Shown: one piece after another, positions 6,783 through 13,185 of the stretch | Layout of the letters: the number at the start of each line of letters is the position of its first letter | Position numbering within the stretch: position 1 is the stretch's first letter | Assembly: GCA_965651535.1 (NCBI GenBank) | Contig: CBFGSX010000030.1 | Coordinates: 1-15,781 of the forward strand | Direction of reading: 5' to 3' | Length of the DNA: 15,781 bases | DNA from: JAQGJA01 sp965651535 | Lineage (GTDB): Bacteria; Pseudomonadota; Alphaproteobacteria; Micavibrionales; SZUA-601 | The notes under the pieces: generated by a model | Database searches by the model: none | What the model was told of the DNA's origin: nothing | What the model saw: only the letters and a program-made list of their open reading frames with translations | Made by a program: the position numbers and the translations under genes

Positions 6783-7676
6783 CTAATTCTTGCGCTCCAG
6801 CAAGAACTTGGCCAGATCGACCAGAACGGCGACTCGGGCCGGTTCAAACACCGATAAATGGTGGATGCACTGATCGACCAGCAATTCCGCCTTGGCGCGG
6901 GCCTCGCCGGGCTTCATATAGCGTAAAAAGGTGGATTTCCCGGCTTTGGCGTCCTTGCCGGTTTCCTTGCCTAAATCCTGTTGAACGCCCGTAAAATCAA
7001 GCAGGTCGTCCGTCATCTGGAAGGCCATGCCGAAATCATGCGCATAGTTGCGTAGTGCCATGGCGTGTTTCGGCGAGGCCTTGCCCATGATCGCGCCGGA
7101 TTCGCACGAGAACATGATGAGCGCGCCGGTTTTCATTTTCTGGCAGCGCGTCACCGCGCCGACATCCAAGGCCTGTTTTTCGCCGATCATGTCCAGCATC
7201 TGCCCGCCGCACATACCCTTGGGGCCGATGGCGCGGGCCAGTCCCTCGACCAGCTTGATGCGGATATTCGGGTCGGCATGAGTGTCCGGGTCGGCCAGCG
7301 TTTCAAAGGCCAGCGATTGCAGCGCATCCCCTGCGAGGATGGCGGTGGCTTCGTCGAATTCACAATGCAGGGACGGGCGGCCGCGGCGCAATTTGGCGTC
7401 ATCCATCGCGGGCAGGTCGTCGTGGATCAGGGAATAGGCATGCGCCATTTCCACGGCGGCAGCGACGCGCACCGCGCGGCTGCGATCGACGGTAAAGAGG
7501 TCGCACGAGGTCAGAACCAAAAGAGGGCGCATGCGTTTTCCGCCCTCAAGAGAGCCATAGCGCATGGCATCAAAAAGCTGGCTTTCCAGCTCGTTGGATT
7601 TGGGAATCAGGCGGTCGATCACGTCGTCGATCGTCAGGCCGGTTTCATAGATGGCTTGCTTCAGGCGTTCGGTCAT
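6783..7676 (-). CDS. ispA: Short-chain polyprenyl (farnesyl/geranyl) diphosphate synthase
   Basis: Condenses IPP with DMAPP/GPP to make the precursor of ubiquinone side chains and undecaprenyl carrier. The 297-residue protein has both Mg-binding aspartate motifs: DDLPAMD (D86, D87, D92) followed by the RRGRPS lysine/arginine stretch, and DDLLD (D223-D227). GGKRMRPLLV near residue 45 binds IPP. YSLIHDDLP and the length fit the bacterial FPP synthase IspA rather than long-chain octaprenyl synthase. The start ATG overlaps the xseB stop as ATGA; the upstream open frame inside xseB is not used. xseB-ispA adjacency is a classic bacterial arrangement (often followed by dxs, which is not here). Confidence 0.94.
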   Translation of the reverse strand: MTERLKQAIYETGLTIDDVIDRLIPKSNELESQLFDAMRYGSLEGGKRMRPLLVLTSCDLFTVDRSRAVRVAAAVEMAHAYSLIHDDLPAMDDAKLRRGRPSLHCEFDEATAILAGDALQSLAFETLADPDTHADPNIRIKLVEGLARAIGPKGMCGGQMLDMIGEKQALDVGAVTRCQKMKTGALIMFSCESGAIMGKASPKHAMALRNYAHDFGMAFQMTDDLLDFTGVQQDLGKETGKDAKAGKSTFLRYMKPGEARAKAELLVDQCIHHLSVFEPARVAVLVDLAKFLLERKN

Positions 7677-7906
7677 TTGATTTTCTCGGTTTTGGTCTGG
7701 CCGTTTTCGAGCGTGAGCTTCTCGACGCGCAATTGTGCGTCCTTGAGCTTGGCCTCGCAATGCTGGCGCAAGGCGACGCCGCGTTCATAGATCGTGATGC
7801 TTTCCTCAAGCCCCGCCTTGCCGCTTTCAAGGCTGTGGACGATTTTCTCCAGCTCGGCGAGGGCGGCTTCAAAGGACAGGGTAGCGATGTCGGAGTCTTT
7901 GCTCAT
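7673..7906 (-). CDS. xseB: Exonuclease VII small subunit
   Basis: Small subunit of exonuclease VII, which with XseA degrades single-stranded DNA in repair. The 77-residue protein shows the family pattern: LSFEAALAELEKIVHSLESG, then LEESITIYERGVALRQHCEA, and a helical charged tail (KDAQLRVEKL). The chosen ATG (7906) has no clear SD. A GTG at 7924 would overlap the ubiA stop as GTGA and give 83 residues, so the true start is open. It sits between ubiA and ispA with near-zero spacing. xseA is not in the window. A much longer frame continuing upstream runs antiparallel to ubiA codon usage and is not real. Confidence 0.9.
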   Translation of the reverse strand: MSKDSDIATLSFEAALAELEKIVHSLESGKAGLEESITIYERGVALRQHCEAKLKDAQLRVEKLTLENGQTKTEKIK

Positions 7907-7920
7907 GGGGGCCGAGGATA

Positions 7921-8829
7921 TCACGGAAACGCCACCGGAGCCAGAGCCGAAAGTGCCAGAATAAAGCCGATTTTCGCGTGGAACCGGAAATAGCCGAGCG
8001 TGTAGCCGGTATTGCCGGGATGCCAGAAAAGATGCGCTCCCATCGTCAGGCACAGGCTGAAAACGGCCATGAAATTGGCAAGGGCTCCGGCATCCACCGC
8101 CGCCAGCACGATGAAAAACAGGAAATGCGCACCAACGAACAGGAATCCCGTCCAGGTCTTGGCCATCGGCCCCCAGAGCAGCGCGGTGGATTTCATCCCA
8201 ATGCGCGCATCGTCCTCGGCATCCAGAAACGCATAGACCGTGTCGTATCCGACCGTCCATAAAACCGCCGCCAGATAAAGCAAAACGGGGACGAAAGAGA
8301 GACCGTCCTCGACGGCGGCCCATCCAATCAACGCACCGGCATTGAACACGATCCCAAGCACAAGCTGCGGCAGCCATGTGACGCGCTTCATCAACGGATA
8401 GACGGCGATCAGCGGCAAGGTGCAAAGACCGATCAGAATGGCGGTTTGGGAAAGCTGGAGCAGAATCGCCGCCCCCATCAGCAGCAACAGCGCCAGAAAG
8501 ACGCACGCGCCGCGCACGGACACCGCGCCGCTGGCCAGCGGGCGGTCTTTGGTGCGTGCGACCTTGGCGTCGATCTTGCGGTCGATCAGATCGTTGACGA
8601 CGCATCCGGCGCCGCGCATGACAACCGCCCCCGCAAAAAACAAAACGATCCAGACAAGTTGCTGAAAATCGCTGGCGTGCTTGAACCCCGGCGCCAGCGC
8701 CAGACCCCACAGGCACGGCCAGAACAGCAGCCAATACCCGACCGGGCGGTCAAGCCGCGCCAAAACGGCGTAATTCCCGAAAAACGGGATTTTCTGCCAG
8801 AAGGAAGCGGGTGGAATATCGGTGGGCAT
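7921..8829 (-). CDS. ubiA: 4-hydroxybenzoate polyprenyltransferase
   Basis: Integral inner-membrane enzyme that attaches the polyprenyl tail to 4-hydroxybenzoate, an early committed step of ubiquinone synthesis. The 302-residue protein is mostly hydrophobic (about eight or nine TM segments). It carries both Asp-rich motifs: NDLIDRKID at about 79-87, followed by the signature RTKDRPLASG, and YDTVYAFLDAEDD at about 195-207. The N-terminal RLDRPVGYWLLFWPCLWG is also typical. The start ATG has no recognisable SD; a TATAAA box lies 5 nt upstream. The gene heads ubiA-xseB-ispA, so prenyl donor synthesis and its use are co-transcribed. Confidence 0.95.
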   Translation of the reverse strand: MPTDIPPASFWQKIPFFGNYAVLARLDRPVGYWLLFWPCLWGLALAPGFKHASDFQQLVWIVLFFAGAVVMRGAGCVVNDLIDRKIDAKVARTKDRPLASGAVSVRGACVFLALLLLMGAAILLQLSQTAILIGLCTLPLIAVYPLMKRVTWLPQLVLGIVFNAGALIGWAAVEDGLSFVPVLLYLAAVLWTVGYDTVYAFLDAEDDARIGMKSTALLWGPMAKTWTGFLFVGAHFLFFIVLAAVDAGALANFMAVFSLCLTMGAHLFWHPGNTGYTLGYFRFHAKIGFILALSALAPVAFP

Positions 8830-8834
8830 GCTTC

Positions 8835-8840
8835 TTTATA
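8835..8840 (-). promoter_or_regulatory. Possible ubiA -10 box at leaderless spacing
   Basis: TATAAA (minus strand, 8840-8835; 5 of 6 to the -10 consensus) ends 5 nt before the ubiA ATG. No good -35 is visible at 16-18 bp spacing, and no SD is present between the box and the gene. Weak evidence, listed because the same layout recurs at lnt, rsmE and the exporter permease. Confidence 0.25.
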
Positions 8841-8842
8841 AA

Positions 8843-8904
8843 CGAAATCCTTGCGAAAGCGAGGATCTAAAATCGTATGGACCCCCGCTTGCGCAGGGGT
8901 TACG
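8843..8904 (+). repeat. Paired-hairpin palindromic repeat, copy 2
   Basis: Same architecture as the repeat at 6225-6300. ATCCTTGC/GCGAGGAT encloses GAAA (8847-8866). The right unit, read on the minus strand, is ACCCCTGC/GCGGGGGT enclosing GCAA (8881-8900). The right end shares CGCA-GGGGTTACG with copy 1 (one base different). It fills most of the space between divergent ubiA and rsmE, so it overlaps their control region. Confidence 0.72.
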
Positions 8905-8906
8905 AT
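8878..8906 (+). promoter_or_regulatory. Possible rsmE promoter inside the repeat
   Basis: TGGACC (8878-8883, 4 of 6 to -35) and TACGAT (8901-8906, 4 of 6 to -10) are 17 bp apart, and the -10 ends 6 nt before the rsmE ATG. Nearly all of it is repeat sequence. The alternative is read-through or a promoter not recognised here. Confidence 0.25.
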
Positions 8907-8912
8907 AAGGCT

Positions 8913-9611
8913 ATGCGTCTGACCCGCCTTTATGTCCCCAATGAGGAATTTGAAACCGGACGGGAAGTACCCCTGTCCGGCGAACAGGCGCATTATCTGT
9001 TGCGCGTTTTGCGCCTCGGCAGCGGGGAAAGCGTTGCGCTGTTCAACGAAACTTCCGGCGGCTGGGTCGGCTCGCTCGCCGTGACGGGAAAAGCGGGTTC
9101 GGTTGTTCTCGAAAAACAAATCCAGAAACCGCAACCGCCGCAGGATGTGCATGTGCTGGTCGCGCCGGTCAAAAAAGACGCGTGGGATTTCGTGCTGGAA
9201 AAGGCGACGGAACTGGGCGCGGCGGCTATTCGGCCCGTTTTCACGGATTATACCCAGAACGCCCGCGTCAAGGATGATCGCGCCCGCGCCAATTTGATCG
9301 AAGCGGCGCAGCAATGCGAGCGCACCCATGTGCCGGAATATTTGCCGCCCGAAAAACTGGATGTTGTGTTGAAAAATTGGGACGGCGCGCGGATTTTATA
9401 TGCCGCGCTCGAGCGCCATGACGCAAAACCGTTGCGCGAGGTCATCCAAAAAGACAGGCCCGCCTCGATTCTGATCGGCCCCGAAGGCGGATTCTCCCCG
9501 CGCGAGCGTGAAGGGCTGTTGAAACACGATTTTGTCGTGCCGGTGTCGCTGGGGCCGAATATCCTGCGCACGGATACCGCCGTGGCGGCGGCATTGTCTT
9601 TGTGGCTCTAG
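8913..9611 (+). CDS. rsmE: RsmE, 16S rRNA m3U1498 methyltransferase
   Basis: SPOUT-class enzyme that methylates N3 of U1498 in 16S rRNA using SAM. The 232-residue protein has the N-terminal PUA-like part (LSGEQAHYLLRVLRLGSGE, residues 21-39). The trefoil-knot SAM site follows: ILIGPEGGFSPREREGL (about 186-202) and VSLGPNILRTDTAVAAAL (about 211-228); VKKDAWDFVLEKATELG is also family-typical. ATG 8913 gives the expected N terminus. An in-frame ATG at 8877 would add MDPRLRRGYDKA, which is translated repeat and not family sequence. Only AAGG two bases before the ATG resembles an SD. The stop is interlocked with the stop of the convergent gene. Confidence 0.94.
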   Translation: MRLTRLYVPNEEFETGREVPLSGEQAHYLLRVLRLGSGESVALFNETSGGWVGSLAVTGKAGSVVLEKQIQKPQPPQDVHVLVAPVKKDAWDFVLEKATELGAAAIRPVFTDYTQNARVKDDRARANLIEAAQQCERTHVPEYLPPEKLDVVLKNWDGARILYAALERHDAKPLREVIQKDRPASILIGPEGGFSPREREGLLKHDFVVPVSLGPNILRTDTAVAAALSLWL

Positions 9612-10102
9612 GCCGTCATCTTCCATAAGGGACGCGCCGTTCGTATCGCGTCCACTTCAAGCGCCAGATTGATCAGCTCGTCTTCTTCGCGCGTAGAAAG
9701 GCGTGGTTCTTCGCTGAAAATATTCTCGACCAGAGCAATTTTCCTGCGGATCGGATATTGAAGCGAAAGATCCGTCTCGTTGCGGCGGTTGTAATCGATC
9801 ACGTCGTTAGCGCTGAAGATAAAGGCCAGTTGTTTTTGCTTGAACATGACGAGCGTGTCGGATTTTTCGTCCATGGTGACGATATCGTTGAAGATCTGCT
9901 GCGCCGACGTTTTTGTGTTGATCAGCAAATCCTGCACGCCGTGGGTGAACATCCACAAGACGCTTTTGAAACCTTCAGGTTTGCGGTGAACGGCGCAAAA
10001 CGCATCGATCTTGGCGGGCGTGGGCGGGCGCCTGCCCGTGCCCAGATAAAGCACGTTTTCAAACCCGATATGCGTGGCGATCAGCGTTGCGGTATAGGCC
10101 AT
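9608..10102 (-). CDS. Protein of unknown function, 164 aa
   Basis: I do not recognise this protein. It is predicted soluble, with no signal peptide and no TM segment. The N terminus (MAYTATLIATHIGFENVLYLGTG) is mildly hydrophobic and could be a beta-strand/helix start. The middle has an aromatic patch (VLWMFTHGVQDLL). It continues with KQKQLAFIFSANDVIDYNRR and ends in an acidic/basic helical region (LSTREEDELINLALEVDAI). Codon usage resembles its neighbours and the frame is open throughout with a plausible ATG, so it is likely a real gene. It lies 41 nt after sdhB on the same strand and may be co-transcribed with it. The stop codon shares the CTAG palindrome with that of rsmE. Confidence 0.75.
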   Translation of the reverse strand: MAYTATLIATHIGFENVLYLGTGRRPPTPAKIDAFCAVHRKPEGFKSVLWMFTHGVQDLLINTKTSAQQIFNDIVTMDEKSDTLVMFKQKQLAFIFSANDVIDYNRRNETDLSLQYPIRRKIALVENIFSEEPRLSTREEDELINLALEVDAIRTARPLWKMTA

Positions 10103-10143
10103 TCCCTATTCATAACGCAAAAACGCAAGGCTTTGCAAGTCAA

Positions 10144-10938
10144 TCAGCCCTGACGGGCGATCATCATTTTCTTGATTTCCGCGATAGCCTTGGCGGGATT
10201 CAAGCCCTTGGGACAGGTATTGGTGCAGTTCATGATCGTATGACAACGATACAGGCGGAACGGGTCTTCAAGCTGGTCGAGGCGCTCGCCGCGGGCCTCG
10301 TCGCGGCTATCGGCCAGCCAGCGATAGGCCTGTAAAAGCACGGCCGGGCCGAGGAATTTGTCGCCGTTCCACCAATAGCTGGGGCACGAGGTCGCGCAGC
10401 AGAAACACAAAATGCACGCCGCCGGGCCGTGACCGTCCGCGCCGTTGAGAATGTCGCTGTCGGTCGCGGATTGCAGGCGTTCGCGCTCGGGGTTGGGGCT
10501 GTCGGTTTTCAGCCACGGCTCGATGCTGGCCAGCTGTGCATAGGCGTGGGACAAATCCGGCACCAGATCTTTTACCACCGGCATATGCGGCAGCGGATAG
10601 ATCGGCACCGACCCTTTGCAGTCGTCGATCGCGTGGGTGCAGGCAAGCCGGTTCATGCCGTCGATATTCATCGCGCAGGAGCCGCAAATCCCTTCGCGGC
10701 ACGAGCGGCGGAATGTCAAGGTCGGGTCGATCTTGTTCTTGATGTGAATCAGCGCGTCCAGCACCATCGGGCCGCAATCGTCCAGATTGATCGTGTATTC
10801 GTCCGTGGTCGGGTTTTTGTCATCCTCCGGCGACCAGCGATAGATCTTGAACGTCTTGGTGCGTTTGCCGCCATTGGTCGCGTCGATTTTGCGGCCGGGC
10901 TTGATCTTGGAATTTGCGGGCAGGGAAAAAGTCGCCAT
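10144..10938 (-). CDS. sdhB: Succinate dehydrogenase iron-sulfur subunit
   Basis: Electron-transfer subunit of respiratory complex II, bound on the cytoplasmic face of the membrane; it carries the [2Fe-2S], [4Fe-4S] and [3Fe-4S] centres between SdhA and ubiquinone. The 264-residue protein has the ferredoxin cluster CREGICGSC...C (C80, C85, C88, C100). Two further cysteine groups follow, CILCFCCATSCPSYWW (C175-C185) and CHTIMNCTNTCPKG (C232, C238, C242). FKIYRWSPEDDKNP and DPTLTFRRSCREG are of the alphaproteobacterial/mitochondrial form. ATG 10938 matches the family N terminus; a TTG 13 codons earlier is possible but extends into a hairpin. No strong SD is seen. sdhA is on the same strand but more than 3 kb upstream, beyond an opposite-strand exporter. 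Confidence 0.96.
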   Translation of the reverse strand: MATFSLPANSKIKPGRKIDATNGGKRTKTFKIYRWSPEDDKNPTTDEYTINLDDCGPMVLDALIHIKNKIDPTLTFRRSCREGICGSCAMNIDGMNRLACTHAIDDCKGSVPIYPLPHMPVVKDLVPDLSHAYAQLASIEPWLKTDSPNPERERLQSATDSDILNGADGHGPAACILCFCCATSCPSYWWNGDKFLGPAVLLQAYRWLADSRDEARGERLDQLEDPFRLYRCHTIMNCTNTCPKGLNPAKAIAEIKKMMIARQG

Positions 10939-10951
10939 GGTCGGGGTCTCG

Positions 10952-10971
10952 AATAAGGGAACGCCCTTATT
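10952..10971 (-). other. Perfect 8-bp hairpin just upstream of sdhB
   Basis: AATAAGGG (10952-10959) and CCCTTATT (10964-10971) are perfect inverted repeats with a 4-nt loop (CGTT on the minus strand). The hairpin lies 13 nt before the sdhB ATG in the leader shared with the small upstream gene. There is no T run after it on either strand, so it is not a standard terminator. It could be a processing site, a regulatory hairpin or a protein-binding palindrome. Confidence 0.45.
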
Positions 10972-11001
10972 ATTCAAGAACGCCCCTGAAGGAAAGGTAA
11001 A

Positions 11002-11163
11002 TCAGAGCTCGGGGCTGGGGAAAAGAAGTTTGTTGCGCTGGTCCAGCGCCTTGCGCTTTTCGGCCATCTCGCGTTGCTGGGCGATGGCGTCATAGAAATT
11101 CAGCCGGCGGCCTTGCGCGGCGTTCATTTCCTGATTTTCAAGGAGATCGTCTTCGGGGAGCAT
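11002..11163 (-). CDS. Small protein of unknown function upstream of sdhB, 53 aa
   Basis: A small gene found by reading the minus strand. Its ATG (11163) is preceded by AAAGGAGGTGA, a perfect 11-nt complement of the 16S rRNA 3' end, with GGAGG 5 nt from the start. The product starts MLPEDDLLENQEMNAAQG, continues RRLNFYDAIAQQREMAEKR and ends NKLLFPSPEL before a TGA stop. It is hydrophilic, with an acidic start and a basic, Gln/Arg/Lys-rich helical middle (about residues 24-45), and has no TM or signal. Third codon positions are mostly G/C like the neighbours. It ends 63 nt before sdhB, and a possible promoter lies upstream, so a bicistronic unit with sdhB is likely. It lacks the RGxxE motif of SdhE and I recognise no family. 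Confidence 0.72.
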   Translation of the reverse strand: MLPEDDLLENQEMNAAQGRRLNFYDAIAQQREMAEKRKALDQRNKLLFPSPEL

Positions 11164-11206
11164 GGTCACCTCCTTTGGGAGGGTGAAGGGACGTTTTATG
11201 ATTCAA

Positions 11207-11235
11207 CCCATAGCATGAGTCGCCGCGAATAGCAA
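11207..11235 (-). promoter_or_regulatory. Possible promoter of the small gene and sdhB
   Basis: On the minus strand TTGCTA (11235-11230) and TATGGG (11212-11207) are 17 bp apart. The -10 is preceded by TGC, giving an extended -10 (TGnTATGGG). It would produce a leader of about 38 nt ending in the perfect SD. The -10 hexamer is only 3 of 6, so moderate support. Confidence 0.4.
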
Positions 11236-11293
11236 GAATTTTAAGTAATATTGTTTCGCCCATATTTCAGTATTATGAATAATTCAAAACGCT

Positions 11294-11321
11294 TTGACTA
11301 AATCCCGCCGCCCTCTAGCTT
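11294..11321 (+). promoter_or_regulatory. Possible promoter of the exporter operon
   Basis: TTGACT (11294-11299, 5 of 6 to -35) is followed 16 bp later by TAGCTT (11316-11321, 3 of 6 to -10), which ends 6 nt before the permease ATG. There is no SD before that ATG. The region back to the divergent small-gene promoter (11236-11293) is AT-rich and has a second -10-like TATTAT at 11271-11276 without a good -35. Confidence 0.3.
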
Positions 11322-11327
11322 CATCTC

Positions 11328-12479
11328 ATGTATTTCGTGGCACTCAAAATGTTGATGGGCGACACGGCCAAGTATATCGGCATTGTTTTCGGTGTGACCT
11401 TCGCCGCGCTCATCATGACGCAACAGCCCGCGATTTTTTCGGGGCTGATGAGCCGCACCTACGGTTTTATCGCCGATACGGGCTATCCCGATTTATGGAT
11501 CATGGACTCCAAGATGCAGTTCGTGGACGACATCAAGCCGATCCAGGACACGGAATTGCTGCGCGTGCGCGGCGTGGACGGCATACGCTGGGCCGTGCCG
11601 ATGTATAAATCCATTTTGCGCGTGCGCACCGCCGGAGGCACGTTCGAGAATGCGATCATCATCGGCCTTGATGACGCGACTTTGATCGGCGCGCCGGGCA
11701 AGATCGTCGCCGGTCGTCTGACGGATCTGCGCCGCTCGGATGCGGTGGTGATCGACCTCGAGGGCGTCAAGAAACTCTCGACGAATTTTGACGAGAACGG
11801 CGAAAAAATCCCGCTCGGGATCGGTGACACGGTCGAGATCAACGACAAGCGCGCCGTGATCGTCGGGATTTCCGACAACACGAAAACATTCCAATGGCTG
11901 CCCGTGATCTATACTACCTATACGCGCGCGGTGAATTACGCGCCCGCCGAGCGTCTGAAGCTGTCCTTCGTTCTGGCAGGGCTGCAAAGCGGCGCATCCG
12001 CCGAAGCCGTCGCGGCGCGCATCAAACAGAAAACCGATCTGATGGCGCTGACCAAGCCGCAATTCGAGAAAATGACGCTGGATTATTTCATGGACAATAC
12101 GGGCATCCCGATCAATTTCGGCATTTCGACGGCGCTGGGGTTTCTGGTCGGCGCGGCCGTGGCGGGCATGATGTTTTTCAACTTCACCCATGACAATCTG
12201 CGCCAGTTCGGCGCGCTCAAGGCGATGGGCGCGGGCAACGGCAAATTGGTGGCGATGATCCTGTTCCAGGCGCTGGTCGTCGGTTTTACCGGATGGGGCA
12301 TGGGCGTCGGGCTGGCCAGCTGGTTCGGCTTTGCCATGCGCGGCGGCGTGCTGGCGTTCAAATTGTCGTGGGGCATCTTGGCGCTCAGCGCCTCCGGCGT
12401 GGCGGCGATCATGGCGATTGCCGCGCTGATCAGTATCCGCAAAGTCGTCAAACTGGAGCCGGCCATTGTCTTTAAGTAA
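11328..12479 (+). CDS. ABC exporter permease, FtsX/MacB (DevC-like) family
   Basis: Inner-membrane permease of a type VII ABC (MacB-fold) exporter. The 383-residue protein has an N-terminal TM (about 14-32, YIGIVFGVTFAALIM). A large periplasmic MacB-type domain follows (about 45-265; VRGVDGIRWAVPMY, IIIGLDDATLIGAP, DAVVIDLEGVKKL). Three C-terminal FtsX TM segments lie at about 270-295, 307-335 and 343-370, with the coupling sequence NLRQFGALKAMGAGNGKL between the first two. This order matches DevC of cyanobacterial DevBCA and relatives. The start ATG is the first after an in-frame TAG; no SD is present. The stop overlaps the ATPase start by 14 nt. Substrate is not predictable. Confidence 0.88.
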   Translation: MYFVALKMLMGDTAKYIGIVFGVTFAALIMTQQPAIFSGLMSRTYGFIADTGYPDLWIMDSKMQFVDDIKPIQDTELLRVRGVDGIRWAVPMYKSILRVRTAGGTFENAIIIGLDDATLIGAPGKIVAGRLTDLRRSDAVVIDLEGVKKLSTNFDENGEKIPLGIGDTVEINDKRAVIVGISDNTKTFQWLPVIYTTYTRAVNYAPAERLKLSFVLAGLQSGASAEAVAARIKQKTDLMALTKPQFEKMTLDYFMDNTGIPINFGISTALGFLVGAAVAGMMFFNFTHDNLRQFGALKAMGAGNGKLVAMILFQALVVGFTGWGMGVGLASWFGFAMRGGVLAFKLSWGILALSASGVAAIMAIAALISIRKVVKLEPAIVFK

Positions 12480-13185
12480 TACCGTGATCCGTTGCAGCGG
12501 CGTGACCAAGCGCTATGGCGAAGGCAACAACGCCGTCATGGCGCTGCGCGGCGTCGAGATCGACGTCAAGGCGGGCGAGATTTTCATGCTGGTGGGGCCG
12601 TCGGGCTGCGGCAAGACGACGCTGATTTCCATCATCGCGGCGATTTTGGATCTGACCGAGGGTGAATGCGAAGTGCTGGGACAGGATATCTCGCGCCTGA
12701 CCACCGCGCAGAAAAACAAATTGCGCGCCCATCATATCGGCTTCGTGTTCCAGGCCTTCAATCTTTTGCCCGCGTTGACCGCCGCCGAAAACGTCGCCGT
12801 GCCTCTTCTTATTCAGGGTGTCGACCGCGCCAAGGCGGTGGCCAAGGCCGATAAAATCCTTGAACAGGTGGGCCTTGGCGGGCGGCAGAAATCCCTGCCC
12901 AGCCAGTTATCCGGCGGGCAACAGCAACGCGTCGCCATCGCCCGCGCTTTGGTGCATGATCCGAAAATCATCGTCTGCGACGAGCCGACCTCGGCGCTGG
13001 ATCATAAAACGGGTCAGGTGGTGATGGAGCTGATGCGCCACCTCGCCCGCGAACACGGCGTGACGCTGGTGATCGTCACGCATGACGCGCGGATTTTTTC
13101 CTATGCCGACCGCATCGCCCAGATGGATGACGGTCATGTCACCCGAATTACAACGCCCGAAAATTTAGGAGCGCATCATGAGTAA
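12466..13185 (+). CDS. ABC exporter ATPase, MacB/LolD/DevA type
   Basis: Cytoplasmic ATPase that powers the MacB-type permease encoded just upstream. The 239-residue protein has Walker A GPSGCGKTT (44-52), Q-loop FVFQAFNLLPALTAAENV (94-110), signature LSGGQQQRVAIARAL (148-162), Walker B IIVCDEPTSALD (168-179) and switch His206 in VIVTHD. These are the features of the LolD/MacB/DevA subgroup. The start is TTG 12466, with GGAG 7 nt upstream, inside the end of the permease gene. GTG 12484 is a weaker alternative that would trim six residues. The stop overlaps the adaptor start by 8 nt, so all three genes are translationally coupled. Confidence 0.92.
   Translation: MSLSNTVIRCSGVTKRYGEGNNAVMALRGVEIDVKAGEIFMLVGPSGCGKTTLISIIAAILDLTEGECEVLGQDISRLTTAQKNKLRAHHIGFVFQAFNLLPALTAAENVAVPLLIQGVDRAKAVAKADKILEQVGLGGRQKSLPSQLSGGQQQRVAIARALVHDPKIIVCDEPTSALDHKTGQVVMELMRHLAREHGVTLVIVTHDARIFSYADRIAQMDDGHVTRITTPENLGAHHE

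Noticed and set aside
7907..8734. A 353-codon minus-strand frame joining the antiparallel-frame reading of ubiA to xseB, suggesting a fusion protein
   Set aside because: Only the last 77 codons match XseB; the rest is an out-of-frame reading of ubiA with no family features.
8877..8912. Start of rsmE at ATG 8877
   Set aside because: The additional residues are repeat-derived; the family N terminus fits ATG 8913. Kept only as a note in the repeat finding.
10119..10138. Possible terminator after sdhB (short GCAA/TTGC stem followed by GTTTTTG on the minus strand)
   Set aside because: The stem is only four base pairs, too weak to call, and read-through into the next gene is plausible.
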